DNA of 8,689 nucleotides from NCBI GenBank assembly GCA_947178045.1, contig CAMWWR010000054.1:1-8689 (forward strand), given 5' to 3'. Source of the DNA: an uncultured Clostridia bacterium (GTDB lineage: Bacteria > Bacillota > Clostridia > Lachnospirales > Lachnospiraceae). Below are positions 6,451 through 8,689 of the stretch, piece by piece. The notes under the pieces were generated by a model. That model was not told the DNA's origin, searched no databases, and saw only the letters and a list, made by a program, of their open reading frames with translations. Both the position numbers and the translations under genes were made by a program. Position 1 is the stretch's first letter; every line of letters begins with the position of its first letter.

Positions 6451-7515
6451 TTATCTCACCCGCACGAACTCGCCGAATTCATCCAGATAATACACGGTAT
6501 CCGCCGTCTCGGTGAAATAAATGCTGCCCGCGAGCGTGTCCCGATAGAATACATTCAGACAGTAGCAATCCACTCCCTGAACCACCGTTTTCCAGTTGTC
6601 CAGAGAGAGCTTGCACTCGCCGAGCGGTGCAGGGAGCATCAGCGAGGACGCCGGAATATCCGCCAGAAGCTCAGCCGCCTTCTCCGCCGTCATTTTATCG
6701 TCCTGCTCCGGCTCCCGCCGGTTGCCGTCGAACTCCGTGCGCTCGCCGTTTTCATAATAATACAGCTTTCCGCTCACACGATCGACCAAAAGTGCGTAGG
6801 CCTCCGCCTGATTCCGGTAATATACCTTATAGCGGTAATACATATCGCCCCCAAGCTCCATGTCGTCGTCCGCCAGCTCGAATCGATAATTTTCTCCCGC
6901 CTCCCAGAACGCATTTTCAATCAGCTTTTCCGACTCCTCCAGAGAGACTGCCGGTCCCGGCTGTGCCGCCGTCGCAGTCGGAGTCGGAGTCGGGGCCGCC
7001 GAAGGCGTCAAGGACGGCTCCTGTGTCGGCTCCGCATCCTCCGGCCCGGACGGCTCCGGGAGCGGCGTACTTCCCTGCGGCTCCCCGCCCGCGGTCGGAG
7101 CAGTCGACGCCGGCGGCTGCGGGGAGGAGGTAGCATCCGCCTCCCCCTGGCCCGACGGCGACGGAACCGGGGTGTTCCCCTGAGGCCCGGAGATCGCCGT
7201 CGGCGTCGGCGTTTCTTCCTCATCCGACCCTCGCTTGCTGAGCGCAAACATCACTGCCAGCACGACGATCGTGACCAGCAGCAGTCCGAGGAGAATATTG
7301 GTCAGCCGGTCGCCCGACCTGCTGTTTTTCCTGCTGCTTCCCGAGCTCCTGCCCGAACCCGAGGATCGACTCCCGCTGCGCCCGGAACCGGAGGCACGGC
7401 TTTTGCTGCTTCCTCCTGAGCTCCTGCCCGAATTATTTCTTCCTGTATTTTTTCCGGTGCTGCCGCCGGTGCTTTTTCTGTTGCTCTGTCCTGTCCTTTT
7501 CTGCTGTGCTGCCAT
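6451..7515 (-). CDS. Single-pass membrane protein: Ser/Gly/Arg-rich tail, Pro/Thr linker, C-terminal globular domain
   Basis: This 354-residue protein has no recognised function. The ATG (7513-7515) has an AAGGA site at 7519-7523. Residues 1-70 are low complexity and basic, with 22 Ser, 15 Gly and 16 Lys/Arg and only one acidic residue. Residues about 71-92 (LTNILLGLLLVTIVVLAVMF) are one membrane helix. The positive charge before it predicts the N-terminus inside and the rest outside. Residues about 99-188 are a Pro/Thr/Ser/Glu-rich linker with an internal duplication. Residues about 190-354 form a folded domain rich in Tyr, with 'ALLVDRVSGKLYYYENG' resembling the beta-strand part of PepSY-like domains, and Cys at 301, 317 and 319. 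It starts 24 bp after the HAD gene and is probably cotranscribed. It could be a cell-envelope sensor or surface protein. The PepSY resemblance is weak. Confidence 0.8.
   Translation of the reverse strand: MAAQQKRTGQSNRKSTGGSTGKNTGRNNSGRSSGGSSKSRASGSGRSGSRSSGSGRSSGSSRKNSRSGDRLTNILLGLLLVTIVVLAVMFALSKRGSDEEETPTPTAISGPQGNTPVPSPSGQGEADATSSPQPPASTAPTAGGEPQGSTPLPEPSGPEDAEPTQEPSLTPSAAPTPTPTATAAQPGPAVSLEESEKLIENAFWEAGENYRFELADDDMELGGDMYYRYKVYYRNQAEAYALLVDRVSGKLYYYENGERTEFDGNRREPEQDDKMTAEKAAELLADIPASSLMLPAPLGECKLSLDNWKTVVQGVDCYCLNVFYRDTLAGSIYFTETADTVYYLDEFGEFVRVR
7015..7185 (-). repeat. Duplicated segment in the Pro-rich linker of the membrane protein
   Basis: Residues 111-132 (starting PQGNTPVPSPSG, bases 7120-7185) and residues 146-167 (starting PQGSTPLPEPSG, bases 7015-7080) align without gaps at a 35-residue offset. 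This suggests duplication within the extracellular linker, with later divergence. Confidence 0.5.
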
Positions 7516-7539
7516 GATTCCTTCACCCTCTCAATTCTG

Positions 7540-8301
7540 TCAGCCGTGCTCCGGGAGCACTCCCGGAAGCCGTGCTATCCTGCGAAAATCACCGTCCGCA
7601 ATGGTATATGTGCTCTCCGCGCCCCCGGCCGGCGCCGCAAGCGCCTGATCGGTTGCCAGCAGCACCGAATCCATCCCCGCGGCGGCCGCGCCCGCGATGT
7701 CGCTGCCTGCGTCGTTGCCGACCATCAGCGAAGCTCCCGGATCAATTCCGAACTGCCTTGTCAGCTCCCCGAAAAATATCCGGTCCGGCTTTCGGCAGCC
7801 GTAGTCCGAGGAGATCAGAATGCCGTCAAACCACGGCTCCAGTCCTGTCGTCTTCAGTTCTCCGGCCGTGTAGGCTCTCTGTGCGTTCGAGAGCAGGTAA
7901 ATACCCTTTCCGCACTCTCTGAGCGCCCGGAACAGTTCAAAAACGCCCGGATAGACGCGGAGCCTGCGCGTTGCAATAATCCGATACCAGTTCGCCGTCA
8001 GCTCCGCCTCCCTGTCATCCGCGGCGACGCCCCGATCCTCAAACAGCCGCCGGAAAATCGGAACAACATCAATTTCCGGAAATGCGATCGTCTCCCCCGT
8101 GCCGCGGTACACAGAGCCCGCGCGCTCCCGTACCTGCGCATCCATATAGCTGTGGAATGCGCTTTGCAGCTCCCCCGGGCGATACGCCGCTCCCCGGAAG
8201 GTATAAAATTTCGCCAGCCTGCGGAACACCTCCGGCGAATCGTCCGCCGTCCTGATATCCACGAGCGTACCGTACAGATCAAATACGATATTCTGGTACA
8301 T
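7540..8301 (-). CDS. HAD-superfamily hydrolase (subfamily I, haloacid-dehalogenase-like)
   Basis: This 253-residue protein has its ATG at 8299-8301 and a GGGAGG site at 8309-8314. All HAD motifs are visible: motif I FDLYGTLVD with nucleophile Asp8; motif II LLSNA with Ser138; motif III Lys171 in GCRKPDRIFF; motif IV GNDAGSDIAGA with Asp197 and Asp201. A helical cap (about 15-110) sits between motif I and the core, the subfamily I arrangement. Motif I reads D-L-Y, not D-x-D. The second Asp, the acid/base of HAD phosphatases, is Tyr, as in L-2-haloacid dehalogenases and related FDLYGTL proteins. The substrate is therefore uncertain: it could be a dehalogenase-like enzyme or a phosphatase of another kind. 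It is probably cytosolic. It is the first gene of a likely two-gene operon with the membrane protein 24 bp downstream, and is divergent from the AraC-family gene. Confidence 0.9.
   Translation of the reverse strand: MYQNIVFDLYGTLVDIRTADDSPEVFRRLAKFYTFRGAAYRPGELQSAFHSYMDAQVRERAGSVYRGTGETIAFPEIDVVPIFRRLFEDRGVAADDREAELTANWYRIIATRRLRVYPGVFELFRALRECGKGIYLLSNAQRAYTAGELKTTGLEPWFDGILISSDYGCRKPDRIFFGELTRQFGIDPGASLMVGNDAGSDIAGAAAAGMDSVLLATDQALAAPAGGAESTYTIADGDFRRIARLPGVLPEHG
7546..7567 (-). promoter_or_regulatory. Overlapping inverted repeats at the 3' end of the HAD gene
   Basis: TCCGGGAG (7550-7557) and CTCCCGGA (7560-7567) form 8-bp arms around a 2-bp centre. GTGCTCC (7546-7552) and GGAGCAC (7554-7560) form a second, overlapping palindrome around one base. 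In the mRNA the two hairpins exclude each other. They lie just before the HAD stop and 30-50 nt upstream of the membrane-protein start. No U-run follows, so they should not terminate. A role in mRNA processing or in setting expression of the second gene is possible. Confidence 0.4.
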
Positions 8302-8324
8302 CCCCAGCCCTCCCTTACCTGTCT

Positions 8325-8353
8325 ATTGTACCGGTATTTGACCGTTTTTGCAA
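8325..8353 (-). promoter_or_regulatory. Sigma-A-type promoter of the HAD/membrane-protein operon
   Basis: On the minus strand, TTGCAA (8348-8353) and TACAAT (8325-8330) are separated by exactly 17 bp, close to the consensus TTGACA-17-TATAAT. The predicted start near 8318 gives a leader of about 17 nt that still contains the GGGAGG site. An 8-bp palindrome, TACCGGTA (8329-8336), overlaps the -10 end of the spacer and could be an operator core. Confidence 0.75.
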
Positions 8354-8409
8354 GACTAAAAGAAACAGGCGATCTGCAGAAGGTTACAGCTCAGCCTTTT
8401 GTTCCTGCA

Positions 8410-8452
8410 AAGCATTTTTCGTCAAGAAAAGCTTCGTTCTTTGTGGTATGCT
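8410..8452 (+). promoter_or_regulatory. Probable promoter region of the AraC-family gene, with an inverted repeat
   Basis: An extended -10, TGG-TATGCT, lies at 8444-8452, with a predicted start near 8459 and a leader of about 26 nt. The -35 is poor (TCAAGA at 8422-8427, 19-bp spacer). An imperfect inverted repeat covers this area: AAGC-A-TTTT (8410-8418) against AAAA-GCTT (8427-8434), with one bulged base. A weak -35 plus a symmetric site would fit a promoter that needs an activator, possibly the AraC-type protein itself. Confidence 0.4.
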
Positions 8453-8484
8453 GTCATTACCAGCAAACAAGGGGGTTGGAAAGC

Positions 8485-8689
8485 ATGAGGAATGAAAATC
8501 CGATCTTTCGGTCTCTGGCAATGATCGAGGAACGAATTCAGGAAAAGCTGACCGTGGAAAGTCTTGCGGCCGGCGTCCATTTCTCCAAATTTCATTACCA
8601 GCGCCTGTTCCGGGAAGCCGTCGGAGACAGTGTGATGAAATATGTGGCCAGGCGCAGGCTTCTTCTGGCCGCAGAGGAGCTTGCCGGCA
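8485..8689 (+). CDS. AraC-family transcriptional regulator, N-terminal DNA-binding domain, 3' truncated
   Basis: The start ATG at 8485 has an AAGGGGG site at 8469-8475 (9-nt spacing). The frame is open to the window edge, giving 68 residues. Residues about 8-48 (AMIEERIQEKLTVESLAAGV, then HFSKFHYQRLFREAVG) match the first helix-turn-helix of AraC/XylS DNA-binding domains. VARRRLLLAAEEL is the linker helix before the second helix-turn-helix, which lies outside the window. Most AraC proteins carry this domain at the C-terminus; here it begins at residue 8, as in Rob and SoxS/MarA. The rest may be only the second helix-turn-helix or may add a GyrI-like effector domain. It is divergent from the HAD operon and could control it or itself. 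Confidence 0.85.
   Translation, partial: MRNENPIFRSLAMIEERIQEKLTVESLAAGVHFSKFHYQRLFREAVGDSVMKYVARRRLLLAAEELAG

Noticed and set aside
6286..7419. Long plus-strand open frame (377 codons) opposite the membrane-protein gene
   Set aside because: It is rich in Arg and Pro as expected for the complement of Ser/Gly/Pro-rich GC-rich codons, spans the end of one gene and a gap, shows no domain, and lacks a ribosome binding site. The minus-strand gene has a good start, membrane helix and folded domain.
8380..8402. AAGGTT/AGCCTT stem followed by TTTG as a plus-strand terminator
   Set aside because: The stem is short with a wobble pair, and no plus-strand gene ends upstream of it in the window.

Overview
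The window looks like a GC-rich Firmicutes chromosome, most likely a clostridial (Lachnospiraceae-type) bacterium. This is inferred from strong Shine-Dalgarno sites (GGAGG, GGGAGG, AAGGGGG), sigma-A-type promoters, a secreted subtilase with tandem Ig-like modules and a Big2-type domain, and the style of the LacI, AraC and HAD proteins. There is no rRNA, tRNA, CRISPR array, insertion sequence or phage gene, and both window edges cut genes.

Layout. On the plus strand, 1-839 is the C-terminal part of a FliD-like (flagellar hook-associated protein 2-like) protein. A 158-bp intergenic stretch follows, with a 17-bp palindrome, an extended -10 promoter and a strong GC-rich leader hairpin. It leads into a secreted modular subtilisin-like protease (998-3331). 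Convergent to it, on the minus strand, is an M3-family oligoendopeptidase F (3379-5178). It lies behind a LacI-family regulator with an unusual hinge (5300-6310). Further upstream on the same strand is a two-gene unit. A HAD hydrolase (7540-8301) is driven by a near-consensus promoter. It is followed after 24 bp by a single-pass membrane protein with a Ser/Gly/Arg-rich cytoplasmic tail and a Pro/Thr-rich extracellular linker (6451-7515). Divergent from the HAD gene, an AraC-family regulator with an N-terminal DNA-binding domain starts at 8485 and runs off the right edge.

How the genes may work together. The subtilase would cut proteins outside the cell, and PepF would trim imported peptides in the cytoplasm. 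They are convergent and not in one operon, so a shared peptide-use role is only a suggestion. The LacI regulator could act on itself or on pepF; a 35-bp inverted repeat lies between lacI and pepF, but no effector can be read from sequence. The HAD/membrane-protein pair appears to be cotranscribed, with no obvious biochemical link.

I found no clear new multi-gene system. The most unusual items are the LacI hinge with tryptophan where LacI has its DNA-intercalating leucine, the SR/RG-rich tail on a membrane protein, the stable hairpin at the start of the protease mRNA, and the 18-residue tandem repeats between the signal peptide and propeptide of the protease.
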